From positions 62,001-126,000 of the forward strand of contig JBBRVU010000001.1 of NCBI GenBank assembly GCA_038246575.1: a stretch of DNA of 64,000 nucleotides, written 5' to 3'. The position numbers and the translations under genes are program-made. Below are positions 40,680 to 50,033 of the stretch, piece by piece. Under the pieces are notes generated by a model. That model worked only from the letters and a program-made list of their open reading frames with translations. It made no database searches and was not told where the DNA came from. The first letter of the stretch is position 1, and each line of letters opens with the position of its first letter. The stretch is from JACCUZ01 sp038246575 (GTDB lineage: Bacteria; Actinomycetota; Actinomycetes; JACCUZ01).

Positions 40680-41300
40680 ATGGGTTGGTACACAGAGCAG
40701 GTGCTGCCGCGGCTGCAGAACAGACTGCTGGACCTCGGGGAGACCAGGACGTTGCGGGCTCGGGTCTGCAGCGACCTGACCGGCGCGGTCGTCGAGATCG
40801 GCTTCGGGAGCGGGCTCAACCTGCCGTACCTGCCGGCCGCCGTGACCGGCCTGTGGGCGATCGAGCCCTCGGCGGTGGGCCGCTCGCTCGCGGCCGAGCG
40901 GGTGGCCGCGGCCGCGACGCCGGTCACCTTCGCCGGACTCGACGGGCAGCACCTGCCCTTCCCCGACGCCCGCTTCGACACCGCCCTGTCGACGTGGAGC
41001 CTGTGCACGATCCCCGATCCCGTCCTGGCACTACGCGAGGTGCGTCGCGTGCTGCGTCCCGGCGGCCGCTTCCATTTCCTGGAGCACGGGCTGTCGCCCG
41101 AGGCCGGGGTCGCCCGCTGGCAGCACCGGGTCACCCCCGTCCAGCGCCGCCTCGCCGGTGGCTGCCATCTGGACCGGGACATGAGTGCGCTGCTCGCCGA
41201 GGCTGGCTTCGAGGTCACCGAGCTCGACACGTACTACGAGAAGACCGGCCCGCGCATCCTCGGCCACATGTACGAGGGCCGGGCCGTCGCCGCCGCCTGA
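40680..41300 (+). CDS. Class I SAM-dependent methyltransferase (ubiE-like)
   Basis: A 206-residue methyltransferase with EIGFGSGLNLPYLP (SAM motif I), DGQHLPFPDARFDTALSTW and the motif III region LREVRRVLRPGGRFHFLEHG. Closest by eye to the human METTL7-like/ubiquinone-biosynthesis group (WxxH after motif III). ATG 40668 gives four more residues. Substrate unknown; lipid or thiol methylation is possible. Confidence 0.88.
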   Translation: MGWYTEQVLPRLQNRLLDLGETRTLRARVCSDLTGAVVEIGFGSGLNLPYLPAAVTGLWAIEPSAVGRSLAAERVAAAATPVTFAGLDGQHLPFPDARFDTALSTWSLCTIPDPVLALREVRRVLRPGGRFHFLEHGLSPEAGVARWQHRVTPVQRRLAGGCHLDRDMSALLAEAGFEVTELDTYYEKTGPRILGHMYEGRAVAAA

Positions 41301-41544
41301 GCACCCGCCCGTCCGCCGCCCGTCCTGCCCGCCGCTCGTGCCGCCGGTCGTGCCCGGATCTTCATGATCGGAGCAGATCGGAGCCACGAGCTGGCACTGG
41401 CGCACTCCAATCCGCGCGTTTTCGACGCAACAGGGGGACGCCCGCCAGTCCTGCCGCACCCGGTCCCGCCGCACCCGGTCCTGCCGCATCCGGTCCTCGT
41501 GCGCTACGAGCTCGCGGTGTCCGCCGGCGCGTGAGGGCGCGACG
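41301..41544. other. Gene-free stretch with a short tandem repeat
   Basis: 244 bp between convergent genes. I see no gene. It contains a direct repeat GATCGGAGC (41367-41386) and a three-unit tandem repeat at 41451-41495. Otherwise pyrimidine-rich. Confidence 0.5.
41451..41495. repeat. Three tandem 15-bp repeats
   Basis: Units CTGCCGCACCCGGTC, CCGCCGCACCCGGTC and CTGCCGCATCCGGTC, each differing at one position. Placed between two convergent genes. No function suggested. Confidence 0.6.
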
Positions 41545-42051
41545 TCAGTTGTTCTTGACCATCGCGCAACGCAACGAGGCATCGATGCCCGGCAGCGTCG
41601 CCTCGTGAGCCATCGTCAGCGCAAGCTCGGGCCCGATGCCGCCACCGTGGATCTCGCGGTAGCCCAGGCGCCGGTAGTAGGGGCCGTTCCACGGGACGCC
41701 GCGGAACGTGGTCAGCGTGGTGGCAGGGCGTCCAGCGTCTCTACCCCAGGCCTCCACGTACTCGATCAATCGGGCACCGAGGGCGTGCCCCGCGAACTGC
41801 CGCGCGACCGAGACCTGGGCGATGTGGGCGTTTCCGTCGAGCACCTCTGCGGTCACGTAGCCCGCAACCTCGTCGTCAACTTGAGCAACCCAGAGCCGCT
41901 CCGCGTGCAATGCCGCACGCAGCTCCGCGACGTCGGGCACGTCGTCGGCGACTTCGGCCATCCCGACGCTGCGGAACAGCTGGCCGGCGTCCACCTCGAC
42001 GACGACCAGGCGCTGGAGGTCGCCCTCGACGGCGGGCCGGATGGCGCTCAG
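41545..42051 (-). CDS. GNAT-family N-acetyltransferase, probable CTG start
   Basis: Acetyltransferase domain with TLTTFRGVPWNGPYYRRLGYREI and HIAQVSVARQFAGHALGARLIEYV (acetyl-CoA loop region). An ATG/GTG/TTG start exists only at GTG 41994 (149 residues), which drops the first strand. Just upstream, in the same frame, the codons AIRPAVEGDLQRLVVVEVDA read like a normal GNAT N-terminus. The only plausible start there is CTG at 42051, whose bases overlap the upstream VOC stop as CTGA. This would give 168 residues with coupled translation. Substrate unknown. Confidence 0.72.
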   Translation of the reverse strand: MSAIRPAVEGDLQRLVVVEVDAGQLFRSVGMAEVADDVPDVAELRAALHAERLWVAQVDDEVAGYVTAEVLDGNAHIAQVSVARQFAGHALGARLIEYVEAWGRDAGRPATTLTTFRGVPWNGPYYRRLGYREIHGGGIGPELALTMAHEATLPGIDASLRCAMVKNN

Positions 42052-42458
42052 CGGATGAGGCAGAACGGGTGCCCCGCGGGGTCCAGGTAGACCACGAACC
42101 CGCCGTCCTCGGACGGCTGATGGTCATGACGGCGCGCCCCCAGCTCGAGAACTCCGGGCTCGGCTGCCGCGATGTCACCGACGGAGAAGTCCAGGTGGAA
42201 CTGCTGCGGGTGGGCTCCACCCGGCCACGTCGGAGCGACCCAGTCATCGATGCGTTGGAAGGCGAGGGTGGCGCGACCGTCGGGGTTGTCCGGAGACACA
42301 CCGCCACCCGGAGGGGTCAGGGTCGCCCACCTGCTGTCCGAGCCGTTCTCCATCGGCCAACCGAGCAGCTCCGAGTAGAAGCGCGCGAGCTCCCCGGCAT
42401 CCGGGCAGTCGAGGATGATGAGATCGAGTACGGGCCGCAGGTTCGCTGAGTCGGTCAT
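42048..42458 (-). CDS. VOC-family (glyoxalase-like) protein
   Basis: A 136-residue vicinal-oxygen-chelate protein made of two beta-alpha-beta-beta-beta modules: LDLIILDCPDAGELARFYSELLGW opens the first, HLDFSVGDIAAAEPGVLELG the second. The metal-ligand pattern is incomplete by eye, so it may be a binding protein rather than an enzyme. It is the first gene of a pair with the GNAT gene. Confidence 0.87.
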   Translation of the reverse strand: MTDSANLRPVLDLIILDCPDAGELARFYSELLGWPMENGSDSRWATLTPPGGGVSPDNPDGRATLAFQRIDDWVAPTWPGGAHPQQFHLDFSVGDIAAAEPGVLELGARRHDHQPSEDGGFVVYLDPAGHPFCLIR

Positions 42459-42532
42459 GGCTGTGACGTTAGATCACCTTCCGGACGGTGTCCGTCCGGA
42501 ATCACGATGCCCGTCCGGATCCCGCCCGTGGT

Positions 42533-44857
42533 TCAGCCGGACCTGGAGGTGAGGGCCTGGAACCTGCGCAGCCGGAGGCTGTTGGTCACTACGAACACCG
42601 AGCTGAACGCCATGGCGGCACCGGCCAGCATCGGGTTGAGCAGTCCGGCAGCCGCCAAGGGGAGCGCGGCCACGTTGTAGGCGAACGCCCAGAACAGGTT
42701 GCCCTTGATCGTGGCCAGGGTCCGTCGAGCCAGCCGGATGGCGTCCGCGGCCGCCCGGAGGTCGCCGCGGACCAGGGTGAGGTCCGAGGCCTCGATCGCC
42801 ACGTCGGTGCCGGTGCCCATCGAGAGCCCGAGGTCGGCCTGGGCCAGCGCCGCGGCGTCGTTGACGCCGTCGCCGACCATCGCCACCACGCGACCCTCGC
42901 CCTGCAGCCGAGTGACAACATCGACCTTGTCCTGCGGGAGGACCTCGGCGATGACGTCGTCGCCGCCGATGCCGACCTCACGGGCCACCGCTCGGGCCAC
43001 TGCTTCGTTGTCGCCGGTGAGCAACACCGGCCGCAGCCCCAGCGCGCGGAGCTGGGCAAGCGCTTCCCGCGAGGTGGGCTTCACCGAGTCGGCGACGACG
43101 AGGACGGCTCGCGCCTGCCCGTCCCACCCGACCGCGACGGCGGTCTTGCCGTCGGCCTGCGCAGCCGTCATTCGCCGCTCCAGATCTGGCGGCAGCGCTT
43201 GCGACCACTCGGCCAGCAGTCGGGGGCGGCCGACGAGCACCGCATGCGTCGCGCCGTCGACACCGGCCACAACTCCCTGCACGCCGAGGCCCTCGAGGTT
43301 GGTGAAGTCCTCGACCTCCGGAAGCGGCCCGATCTCCTCGCCGGCGCCGGTGGCGATGGCCCGGGCGATGGGGTGCTCCGAGGCGTGCTCGAGCGCGCCC
43401 GCGAGGCGCAGCACCTTCGTCCGGTCCTCCCCGTCGGCGAGCAGGACGTCGACGAGAGCCATCTGGCCGGTGGTCACGGTGCCGGTCTTGTCCAGCACGA
43501 CCGTGTCGACCCGGCGGGTCGACTCGAGCACCTCCGGGCCCTTGATCAGGATGCCCAGCTGCGCCCCCCGGCCGGTGCCGACCATCAGGGCGGTCGGTGT
43601 GGCCAGCCCCAGCGCGCATGGGCAGGCGATGATGAGGACCGCAACGGCAGCGGTGAAGGCGACCTCGGCCCTGGCGCCGCTGGCCAGCCACCCCAACAAG
43701 GTGGCCACAGCGAGCACGATCACCACGGGGACGAAGACCGCGGACACCCGATCGGCGAGGCGCTGTACGGCGGCCTTGCCGTTCTGGGCGTCCGCGACCA
43801 GTCGGGCCATCTGCGCCAGCGCGGTGTCGGCACCGATCCGGGTGGCCCGGATGACCAGCCGGCCACCGGCGTTGACGGTTGCACCGGCGACGGCGTCACC
43901 TGGTCCGACCTCGACGGGCACCGACTCACCGGTCAGCATCGAGGCGTCGACAGCGGAGGTGCCGGACACCACCGCACCGTCAGTGGCAATCTTCTCGCCC
44001 GGACGGACGACGAACTCGTCGCCCACCGCGAGCTGCCCGATCGGGATGCGCACCTCGGACCCGTCCCGCAGGACTGCAACGTCCTTGGCGCCGAGCTCGA
44101 GCAGCGCCCGCAGAGCAGCGCCCGAGTTGCGCTTCGCCCGCGCCTCCAGGAGGCGTCCGACCAGGATGAAGAGCGTCACGCCGGCGGCGACCTCGAGATA
44201 GATGTCGTCTGCGCCGGACCCACGCGACGGGATCAGAGAGAAGGTCATGTGCATGCCCGGGTCACCCGCGCCGCCGAAGAACAGCGCGTACAGCGACCAA
44301 CCGAAGGCAGCGCTCACGCCGACTGAGATCAGCGTGTCCATCGTCGCCGCGCGGTGTTGCAGGTTGACCCAGGTCGCCTGGTGGAACGGCCATGCTCCCC
44401 AGGTGACCACCGGCGCAGCCAGCGTCAGGGACAGCCACTGCCAGTTGTCGAACTGCAGCACCGGAATCATCGACATCGCGATGACAGGAACCGTGAGAAC
44501 CAGGCTGATCAGGACCCGGCGACGCAGGGCACCGAATGCGTCAGCTTCGCCGACCGGCACGGCCCCATCCTCGACATCGCCCGAAGCGGCCGGCGGCCTC
44601 GGCGCCCGGGCCGAGTAGCCGGTGGCCCCGACCGTCGCGATCAGCGCATCAACGGTCACGTTCTCGGCTGCCGTGACCCTGGCCTTCTCGGTCGCGTAGT
44701 TGACGGTGGCGGTGACGCCGTCCATCCGGTTCAGCTTCTTCTCGACGCGCGCCGCGCAGGACGCGCACGTCATGCCCGAGATGTCGAGCTCCAGGGTGCG
44801 GCCGTGGACCTCCTCGACGGGTGCGCTCGTCGTTCCGGACGTGTCGGTCGTCGTCAT
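42533..44857 (-). CDS. copA: Copper-translocating P1B-type ATPase CopA
   Basis: A 774-residue copper exporter. One N-terminal metal-binding domain carries Cys31 and Cys34 (MTCASC), followed by the transmembrane region with CPCALGLATP, the phosphorylation site DKTGTVTTG, and GDGVNDAAALAQADLG. It pumps cytoplasmic Cu(I) out. ATG 44857 follows AAGGAA at 7-nt spacing; the frame extends only a few odd codons further. A CsoR-type operator lies about 60 bp upstream, so expression is probably induced by copper. No csoR or copZ is in the window. Confidence 0.95.
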   Translation of the reverse strand: MTTTDTSGTTSAPVEEVHGRTLELDISGMTCASCAARVEKKLNRMDGVTATVNYATEKARVTAAENVTVDALIATVGATGYSARAPRPPAASGDVEDGAVPVGEADAFGALRRRVLISLVLTVPVIAMSMIPVLQFDNWQWLSLTLAAPVVTWGAWPFHQATWVNLQHRAATMDTLISVGVSAAFGWSLYALFFGGAGDPGMHMTFSLIPSRGSGADDIYLEVAAGVTLFILVGRLLEARAKRNSGAALRALLELGAKDVAVLRDGSEVRIPIGQLAVGDEFVVRPGEKIATDGAVVSGTSAVDASMLTGESVPVEVGPGDAVAGATVNAGGRLVIRATRIGADTALAQMARLVADAQNGKAAVQRLADRVSAVFVPVVIVLAVATLLGWLASGARAEVAFTAAVAVLIIACPCALGLATPTALMVGTGRGAQLGILIKGPEVLESTRRVDTVVLDKTGTVTTGQMALVDVLLADGEDRTKVLRLAGALEHASEHPIARAIATGAGEEIGPLPEVEDFTNLEGLGVQGVVAGVDGATHAVLVGRPRLLAEWSQALPPDLERRMTAAQADGKTAVAVGWDGQARAVLVVADSVKPTSREALAQLRALGLRPVLLTGDNEAVARAVAREVGIGGDDVIAEVLPQDKVDVVTRLQGEGRVVAMVGDGVNDAAALAQADLGLSMGTGTDVAIEASDLTLVRGDLRAAADAIRLARRTLATIKGNLFWAFAYNVAALPLAAAGLLNPMLAGAAMAFSSVFVVTNSLRLRRFQALTSRSG

Positions 44858-44914
44858 CCCTGGATTCCTTCCCGGGCATCGTGGCGGTCTGGAGCCTGCG
44901 CAACTCCTCCAGGG

Positions 44915-44929
44915 TACCCCCAAGGGGTA
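44915..44929. promoter_or_regulatory. CsoR-type copper operator
   Basis: Perfect inverted repeat TACCCC-CAA-GGGGTA, matching the TACCCCN(3-5)GGGGTA shape of CsoR sites, 58-72 bp upstream of the copA start codon and probably overlapping its -10 element. Confidence 0.65.
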
Positions 44930-44966
44930 TATCTATGTCCGGTCGCCCGGTCGGAACCGCCGGGCC

Positions 44967-46196
44967 CTAGTCGGCGATCGTCGTATCCGTCTGGAACAGG
45001 GCCCAGGCGAACCAGAACGTGTCGACGAGCTGGACGGGGGCCAGCTGTTCTCCTGCCAGCTCGCCGGCGGTGGCCGCACCGGTGATGGACCACTGAGTTC
45101 CCGTCTCGGCGTCGACGAAGGCGCCGTCCTGGCGACTGAAGGTCAGTTCCTTGTCCTTGACGATCGGGGAGAACGCGCCGGTGACCCCGACGTCCCGGCC
45201 GCCGGCGACGGTCGCCCGGTCCAGGGCCGATGTGAGCCCCTTCTTGGCGAAGAGCACCACCGGCTCGCTGCCGACGGACAGCGCCTTGGTCCCGGCCTTG
45301 AGCAAACGCTCCGTGACCACCGCAACAGCGTCGCCGCCGTCGCCGAGCCCCACGACGCGCGTCTTGGCCGGCAACCGGCCGTCCGCCTCGACATCGAGCA
45401 GGAATGGGTCCGAGTCCGGCTCGTCGTAGGCGACATACGGGTTCTGGCCGTAGTCCCGGCTGCTGCCCGTGTCCCGGTTGAGCACCAGGCCGTCCGGGTT
45501 GGCGTCCAGCCACTGCTGCCAGGGCAGCGTCTGGATCGGGTACGCCGTCAGCTCCGTCCCGGTCAGGACGCCCGCGACCGCCTGTCCCTCGAGCTGCGGC
45601 CAGATCGAGCGTGTCTGCCGGTCGAACATGACCAGGTCGGAGTTGTAGAGCAACCCGGACACCCCGAACGAGAGAACCCTGTCGGCCGCCCGACGGTCGA
45701 AGGCCAGCGCGGAGTTGCACAACGGGCAGTAGGTCACCGCGACGGGGACGTCGCCGAGCGTGTCGTTGACGATCTCGTGCCAGATCAGGATCTGCACGGG
45801 GTACGCGCGGCGGATGCCGTCGATCTCGAGGGCGAGGACCGGCTCGTCCGGCTCGAGGAAGTCCACTGCACTGGCCTTGTCGAACTTGGGCTCGTTGATC
45901 GACGGGATGCCATCGGGTGGCGGCCCGCCGCTGATCAGGCGATCGACGTCCACCAGTGGCTCGGGCAGTCCGTCGGCGTCGGGGTTCTCGATGCCGGACT
46001 CGACGTCCTCCTCGGGCGACGCCGGCAGCTGAGTCACCGTGACGCTGTCCGGACCAGAGCCAGAGCCAGAGCCCGAGCCGCCGGAACCACTGGACCCGCT
46101 GGACCCCGGATCGGCGCAACCAGCGGCGAGCACGGCGAGAAGGATCAACCACAGCGATGACCTCTGGACGCGTCGCATGTCAGGGGCCGCCGACAT
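44967..46196 (-). CDS. DUF3179-domain lipoprotein
   Basis: A 409-residue exported lipoprotein. The signal ends LLAVLAAGCAD with the lipobox cysteine at position 27, followed by a Gly/Ser linker. The DUF3179 body contains AVTYCPLCNSALAFDR and FGVSGLLYNSDLVMFDRQTRSIWPQ, plus a C-terminal TGTQWSITG. The family is of unknown function and its CPLCNSA motif suggests metal or thiol chemistry. Start at ATG 46196 has the better ribosome site (AGGGG). It may share copper context with copA and the small secreted protein, but this is inference. Confidence 0.85.
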   Translation of the reverse strand: MSAAPDMRRVQRSSLWLILLAVLAAGCADPGSSGSSGSGGSGSGSGSGPDSVTVTQLPASPEEDVESGIENPDADGLPEPLVDVDRLISGGPPPDGIPSINEPKFDKASAVDFLEPDEPVLALEIDGIRRAYPVQILIWHEIVNDTLGDVPVAVTYCPLCNSALAFDRRAADRVLSFGVSGLLYNSDLVMFDRQTRSIWPQLEGQAVAGVLTGTELTAYPIQTLPWQQWLDANPDGLVLNRDTGSSRDYGQNPYVAYDEPDSDPFLLDVEADGRLPAKTRVVGLGDGGDAVAVVTERLLKAGTKALSVGSEPVVLFAKKGLTSALDRATVAGGRDVGVTGAFSPIVKDKELTFSRQDGAFVDAETGTQWSITGAATAGELAGEQLAPVQLVDTFWFAWALFQTDTTIAD

Positions 46197-46304
46197 CCGA
46201 GACCCCTACGTTTCTCACGGGTGGGGAACCCGGGCCGCCCACGCCTCATTCCTGCCGGAGGACCCCCTTCGGGCCGGCTCTGCTCAGGCGTTGAGCACCA
46301 AGTG

Positions 46305-46580
46305 CTACTTGCAGCCGCGCATCGGGCCGGACTGGTCGCCACCGTCGTCGGGTGCCTGCCCGGGCGGCGCCGTGTGCGGGTGGTTGCGGTCGCCGGAGCC
46401 CTTGCCCGGGCGCAGCCCCATCGGATCCTGTCCGGGCGCCGCCTGGTGGGCGTGATTGGAGTCCCCGTAACCGCAGCCCGGACGCGGCGGCGTCGCGGCC
46501 GAGGCCGGCGTACTCGCCAGGAAGGGAAGCAGGAGCAGCGGAGCAACGGTCAGAACGGCGGTACGGGCGCGGGTTCGCAC
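46305..46580 (-). CDS. Small secreted Cys/His/Pro-rich protein
   Basis: About 91 residues. A signal peptide (VRTRARTAVLTVAPLLLLPFLASTPASA) precedes a short mature part with GCGYGDSNHAHQAAPGQDP and NHPHTAPPGQAPDD, ending GCK. Two cysteines and four or more histidines could bind metal. GTG 46580 follows GAGGAG. It is co-directional with, and about 100 bp upstream of, the DUF3179 gene. No family recognised. Confidence 0.72.
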   Translation of the reverse strand: MRTRARTAVLTVAPLLLLPFLASTPASAATPPRPGCGYGDSNHAHQAAPGQDPMGLRPGKGSGDRNHPHTAPPGQAPDDGGDQSGPMRGCK

Positions 46581-46648
46581 GTGAGGGTCTCCTCGGTCGA
46601 CGACATCCTGTCCGGACACCCGTACCCAGGGCTGAGCCGCCTACCCCC

Positions 46649-48199
46649 TCATTCGTCCCGCGTGGCAAGAAGTGCCTTGGCCGCGGCCCGCCCCGGCGAT
46701 CCAGCGATCCCGCCCACAGGCGCGGTCCCGGCTCCGGTGATGAACAGCCCCTCCACCGGGGTGGAGTGCGAGGCGAGCGAGCGGGTCGGCCGGAGAAACG
46801 CGAGCTGGTCGAGACTGATGTCCAGGTACATGGGGTGGGCGCCGGGCCAGCGCAGCTCGTCGGCCATGTCCTGCGGGGTGCGGATCACCCGGTCGACAAT
46901 GGTGGCGGAGAAGCCGGGCACCCTGGCCTCGACGGTCGCAATCATCCGGTCGGCGAACTCCTCCCGTTGCGCCTCCCATCCTCCGCGCAGCCGGTAGGGC
47001 GAGCTCGGGCAGGCGAGGTACATCGTGTGCTGCCCGGCGGGGGCGAGAGTGTCGTCGAGGGCACTCGGCGTGAAGGAGTAGGTAGGCACGGGATCATCCG
47101 GCAGCCGTCCGGCCTCCGCCTGCGCGAAGCCGTCAGCCAGCGAGGACATCGAGTCGACGTAGGACTGCAAGCCGTTCCAGTCCCCGGGCCCGCCGCCGGG
47201 GTACGCCGGCAGCTCGGTCAGCGCCAGCATGACCAGCGACTGCACGGCATTGCCGGTGTGGGCTGCCCGCAGACCGTCGGCATCCGGACCTCCCAGGGGC
47301 GGGTCAAGCAGGTCCAGCAGGGCCACCCGCGGGTCGAGCGCGGTCATCACGTAGCGGGCCTCGATGTGCTCGCCACCCTCGAGCTCGACACCGGTCACCC
47401 GATCCCGCTCACGCAGGATGCGGGCAACCGCGGAGCTCGTACGCGTCTGGCCGCCGAGCAGCTCCAGCCGCCGGGCCAGCGCATCGGTGAGGCTCTGCGA
47501 ACCGCCGACAGCATGCCACTGCCCGACCTGGTGGTAGAACGCCTGCCACATCCCGTACATCGCGCTGCCTGGTGTCGTCGGCGACGCGGACGAGTGCGCG
47601 GCGAACGCCGACACCGGCGCGCGGACCCGGTCGCTGGCCAGCCGTTGCTCCAGCAGGGCGCCGTACGGCGAGACGAGCAGCTGCGCGAGCCCGACCGGTC
47701 CGCCGTTTAGCCGCAGCGCCTGGACGCTCGCCCGGACCTGGCTCGGCAGACCACGCAGTCGACGACTCCGGCCGGCTCCGCCCTCGAGCCCGGACCGGGC
47801 GGCGGTGACCACCGGCATCACGTCACGGATCCAGCGGGCATAGCGGTCCGCGTCCGGCGGCGACACTGCCCGGATCGACTCGACGGTCGCCTCGATGCTG
47901 CGGTGGAAGCGGATGATCTGGCCGTCACCGAAGACGGCCACCGAGAACGGGTCCATCTCGCGATAGGTCAGACCGAGATCGCCCAGCTCCAGCTCGGTCA
48001 GGATGTCCGTGGCGTTGATGATGTTGTGCGCCGCGGAGTGGGTGTTGAACCGGAAACCCGGGATCAGCTCGTCGGTGCGCGAGCCACCACCGAGCTTGTC
48101 CGACTGCTCGAGCACCAGCACGTCGAGGCCGTCGCGGGCGAGGTAGCAGCCGGCGACCAGACCGTTGTGGCCGCCTCCGACGATGACGACCTCAGGCAC
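46649..48199 (-). CDS. FAD-dependent phytoene-dehydrogenase-like oxidoreductase
   Basis: A 516-residue flavoprotein. VVIVGGGHNGLVAGCYLARDGLDV binds FAD; LEQSDKLGGGSRTDE and a C-terminal GLFITGAGTAPVGGIAGSPGRAAA match the CrtI/retinol-saturase-like group. It may act on a carotenoid or related isoprenoid, but many homologues are uncharacterised. GTG 48199 or 48208 starts the gene; no other carotenoid gene is in the window. It diverges from the OFA transporter, 248 bp apart; I saw no gene in that gap. Confidence 0.85.
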   Translation of the reverse strand: MPEVVIVGGGHNGLVAGCYLARDGLDVLVLEQSDKLGGGSRTDELIPGFRFNTHSAAHNIINATDILTELELGDLGLTYREMDPFSVAVFGDGQIIRFHRSIEATVESIRAVSPPDADRYARWIRDVMPVVTAARSGLEGGAGRSRRLRGLPSQVRASVQALRLNGGPVGLAQLLVSPYGALLEQRLASDRVRAPVSAFAAHSSASPTTPGSAMYGMWQAFYHQVGQWHAVGGSQSLTDALARRLELLGGQTRTSSAVARILRERDRVTGVELEGGEHIEARYVMTALDPRVALLDLLDPPLGGPDADGLRAAHTGNAVQSLVMLALTELPAYPGGGPGDWNGLQSYVDSMSSLADGFAQAEAGRLPDDPVPTYSFTPSALDDTLAPAGQHTMYLACPSSPYRLRGGWEAQREEFADRMIATVEARVPGFSATIVDRVIRTPQDMADELRWPGAHPMYLDISLDQLAFLRPTRSLASHSTPVEGLFITGAGTAPVGGIAGSPGRAAAKALLATRDE

Positions 48200-48447
48200 G
48201 GGGTCCACGTCCGTCGGTCGGGATCCTGGGTCGGCGCGGCATCGGCGGCAGCCTGTCACGGAGATCCTGGACGGCAGCACGCCGGGTCGGGCGGCGCGCG
48301 CCTGGCGCGACGCCGGCCAGGCTCGGATTCCACCTGGTGGAAGGCGGTTGCACCGGCAAGGAGTAGGCCCAGCTGCGTGGGGTACTGCCTGGCGACTGCG
48401 ACGTGGCCAGAGACCCGAGCTAGTGACTCGAGAGGCAGGACCTGCGC

Positions 48448-49809
48448 ATGGCGCTCGACTTCCTTGACCGTGACCGCACCATCGCCGGGCCGGGTTACCG
48501 GCGGTGGTTCTTCCCTCCGGCCGCACTCGCGGTCCACCTCTCGATCGGTCAGGTCTATGCGTTCAGCGTCTTCAAGAACCCGCTCGTCGAACGCTTCGAC
48601 ACCAACCTGACGCCGATCGGCATCATCTTCAGCATCGCCATCGCGATGCTCGGTCTGTCGGCGGCGTTCCTGGGCACCTGGGTCGAGCGCAACGGCCCGC
48701 GCAAGACGATGGCGGTCGCCGCGCTGTGCTGGTCCGGCGGTTTCATGGTCAGCGCCCTAGGGGTGTCGGTGGGGGCCCTGTGGCTGGTCTACCTCGGCTA
48801 CGGCGTCCTCGGTGGGATCGGCCTCGGCCTCGGCTACATCTCGCCGGTGTCCACCCTGATCAAGTGGTTCCCGGACCGTCCCGGCCTGGCGACCGGCCTG
48901 GCCATCATGGGCTTCGGTGGTGGCGCACTCGTCGCCTCGCCGCTGTCGGACCGGTTGCTGAACACCTTTGCCGACAACCCCGCCGATGCGATCGCGCCGA
49001 GCTTTGTGACGCTGGGCGTGGTCTACCTCGTGCTCATGCTGCTGGGCGCCGTCGCGGCCCGGGTGCCGGCCGAGGGGTGGAAGCCGGAGGGCTGGGAACC
49101 CGACCGTGCCTCGGTGGACGCGATGCGGACCACCGGCAACGTGACTGCGGCGAACGCCATCAGGACCAGGACGTTCTGGCTGCTCTGGACCGTGCTCTTC
49201 TGCAACGTCACGGCTGGCATCGGCATCCTCGAGCAGGCCTCCCCCATGATCCAGGACTTCTTCTCCGGTGTGAGCGTCACCGCTGCCGCCGGCTTCGTGA
49301 GCCTGCTGTCGCTGGCCAACATGTCCGGACGCTTCGTCTGGTCGTCGACGTCGGACCTCATCGGCCGCAAGCCCACGTACATCGGCTTCCTCGGTGTCGG
49401 AGCCGTCCTGTACTTCCTCATCGCGTCGGCCGGGACGACGTCCATCGCGTTCTTCGTCGTGCTCACCGCAATCATCATCAGCTTCTACGGTGGCGGATTC
49501 GCGACCGTCCCGGCCTATCTCAAGGATCTGTTCGGCGGACTGCAGGTGGGCGCCATCCATGGCCGATTGCTCACCGCCTGGTCGGCAGCCGGCATCGCCG
49601 GTCCATTGATCGTCAACGCGATCGCAGACCTGCAGACCTCGCGCGGCAAGGAAGGGGCAGACCTCTACGGCCTGTCGCTGTACATCATGGTGGGCGTGCT
49701 CGCGGTCGGGTTCCTGGCCAACCTGGCCATCCGCCCGGTGAACGAGAAGTACCACGAACCGTCCGAGACCGTTGACCTGACCGAGCGCGCGGAGGCGACC
49801 AGCCGATGA
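48448..49809 (+). CDS. OFA-family MFS transporter (oxalate/formate antiporter-like)
   Basis: A 453-residue transporter with twelve membrane segments. LAVHLSIGQVYAFSVFKNPL, and GLGLGYISPVSTLIKWFPDRPGLATGLAIMGFGGG, are OFA family signatures (OxlT-like). Substrate is probably a carboxylate. Its stop overlaps the ATG of a small membrane protein (ATGA), the arrangement of the two-component OFA systems. Confidence 0.9.
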   Translation: MALDFLDRDRTIAGPGYRRWFFPPAALAVHLSIGQVYAFSVFKNPLVERFDTNLTPIGIIFSIAIAMLGLSAAFLGTWVERNGPRKTMAVAALCWSGGFMVSALGVSVGALWLVYLGYGVLGGIGLGLGYISPVSTLIKWFPDRPGLATGLAIMGFGGGALVASPLSDRLLNTFADNPADAIAPSFVTLGVVYLVLMLLGAVAARVPAEGWKPEGWEPDRASVDAMRTTGNVTAANAIRTRTFWLLWTVLFCNVTAGIGILEQASPMIQDFFSGVSVTAAAGFVSLLSLANMSGRFVWSSTSDLIGRKPTYIGFLGVGAVLYFLIASAGTTSIAFFVVLTAIIISFYGGGFATVPAYLKDLFGGLQVGAIHGRLLTAWSAAGIAGPLIVNAIADLQTSRGKEGADLYGLSLYIMVGVLAVGFLANLAIRPVNEKYHEPSETVDLTERAEATSR

Positions 49810-49988
49810 CCGACACCAAGCAGACGACCGACGGCAGCCGGCCCCCTGACGGAGCAGTCGGCACAGCGCAGCCACGGGACCTGTCCAGCGCCGTCGTTGC
49901 CATCGCCCTGTGGATCGTGGTTCTCGCAGCCCTGATCTACGGGATCACGGCTTCGGCGTCGAAGGTGGTCGCACTCTTCGGGGCCTGA
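49806..49988 (+). CDS. MFS transporter small subunit
   Basis: A 60-residue protein with one transmembrane helix (about 28-50, VVAIALWIVVLAALIYGIT) after a polar N-terminus. It is of the kind annotated as the small subunit of OFA-type transporters, and is coupled by ATGA to the large one. A hairpin overlaps its stop. Confidence 0.82.
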   Translation: MTDTKQTTDGSRPPDGAVGTAQPRDLSSAVVAIALWIVVLAALIYGITASASKVVALFGA

Positions 49989-50010
49989 CGGACTGCGCCA
50001 GACCCCGAAG
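49976..50010. terminator. Hairpin after the OFA operon
   Basis: Arms CTTCGGGG (49976-49983) and CCCCGAAG (50003-50010), loop 19 nt, spanning the stop of the small subunit and preceding the convergent ABM gene. No T-tract. Confidence 0.45.
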
Positions 50011-50033
50011 CGTGACAGATCGCCGTCCGACTG

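Noticed and set aside
42488..44326. A 612-codon frame opposite copA
   Set aside because: The opposite strand encodes CopA with every P-type ATPase motif.
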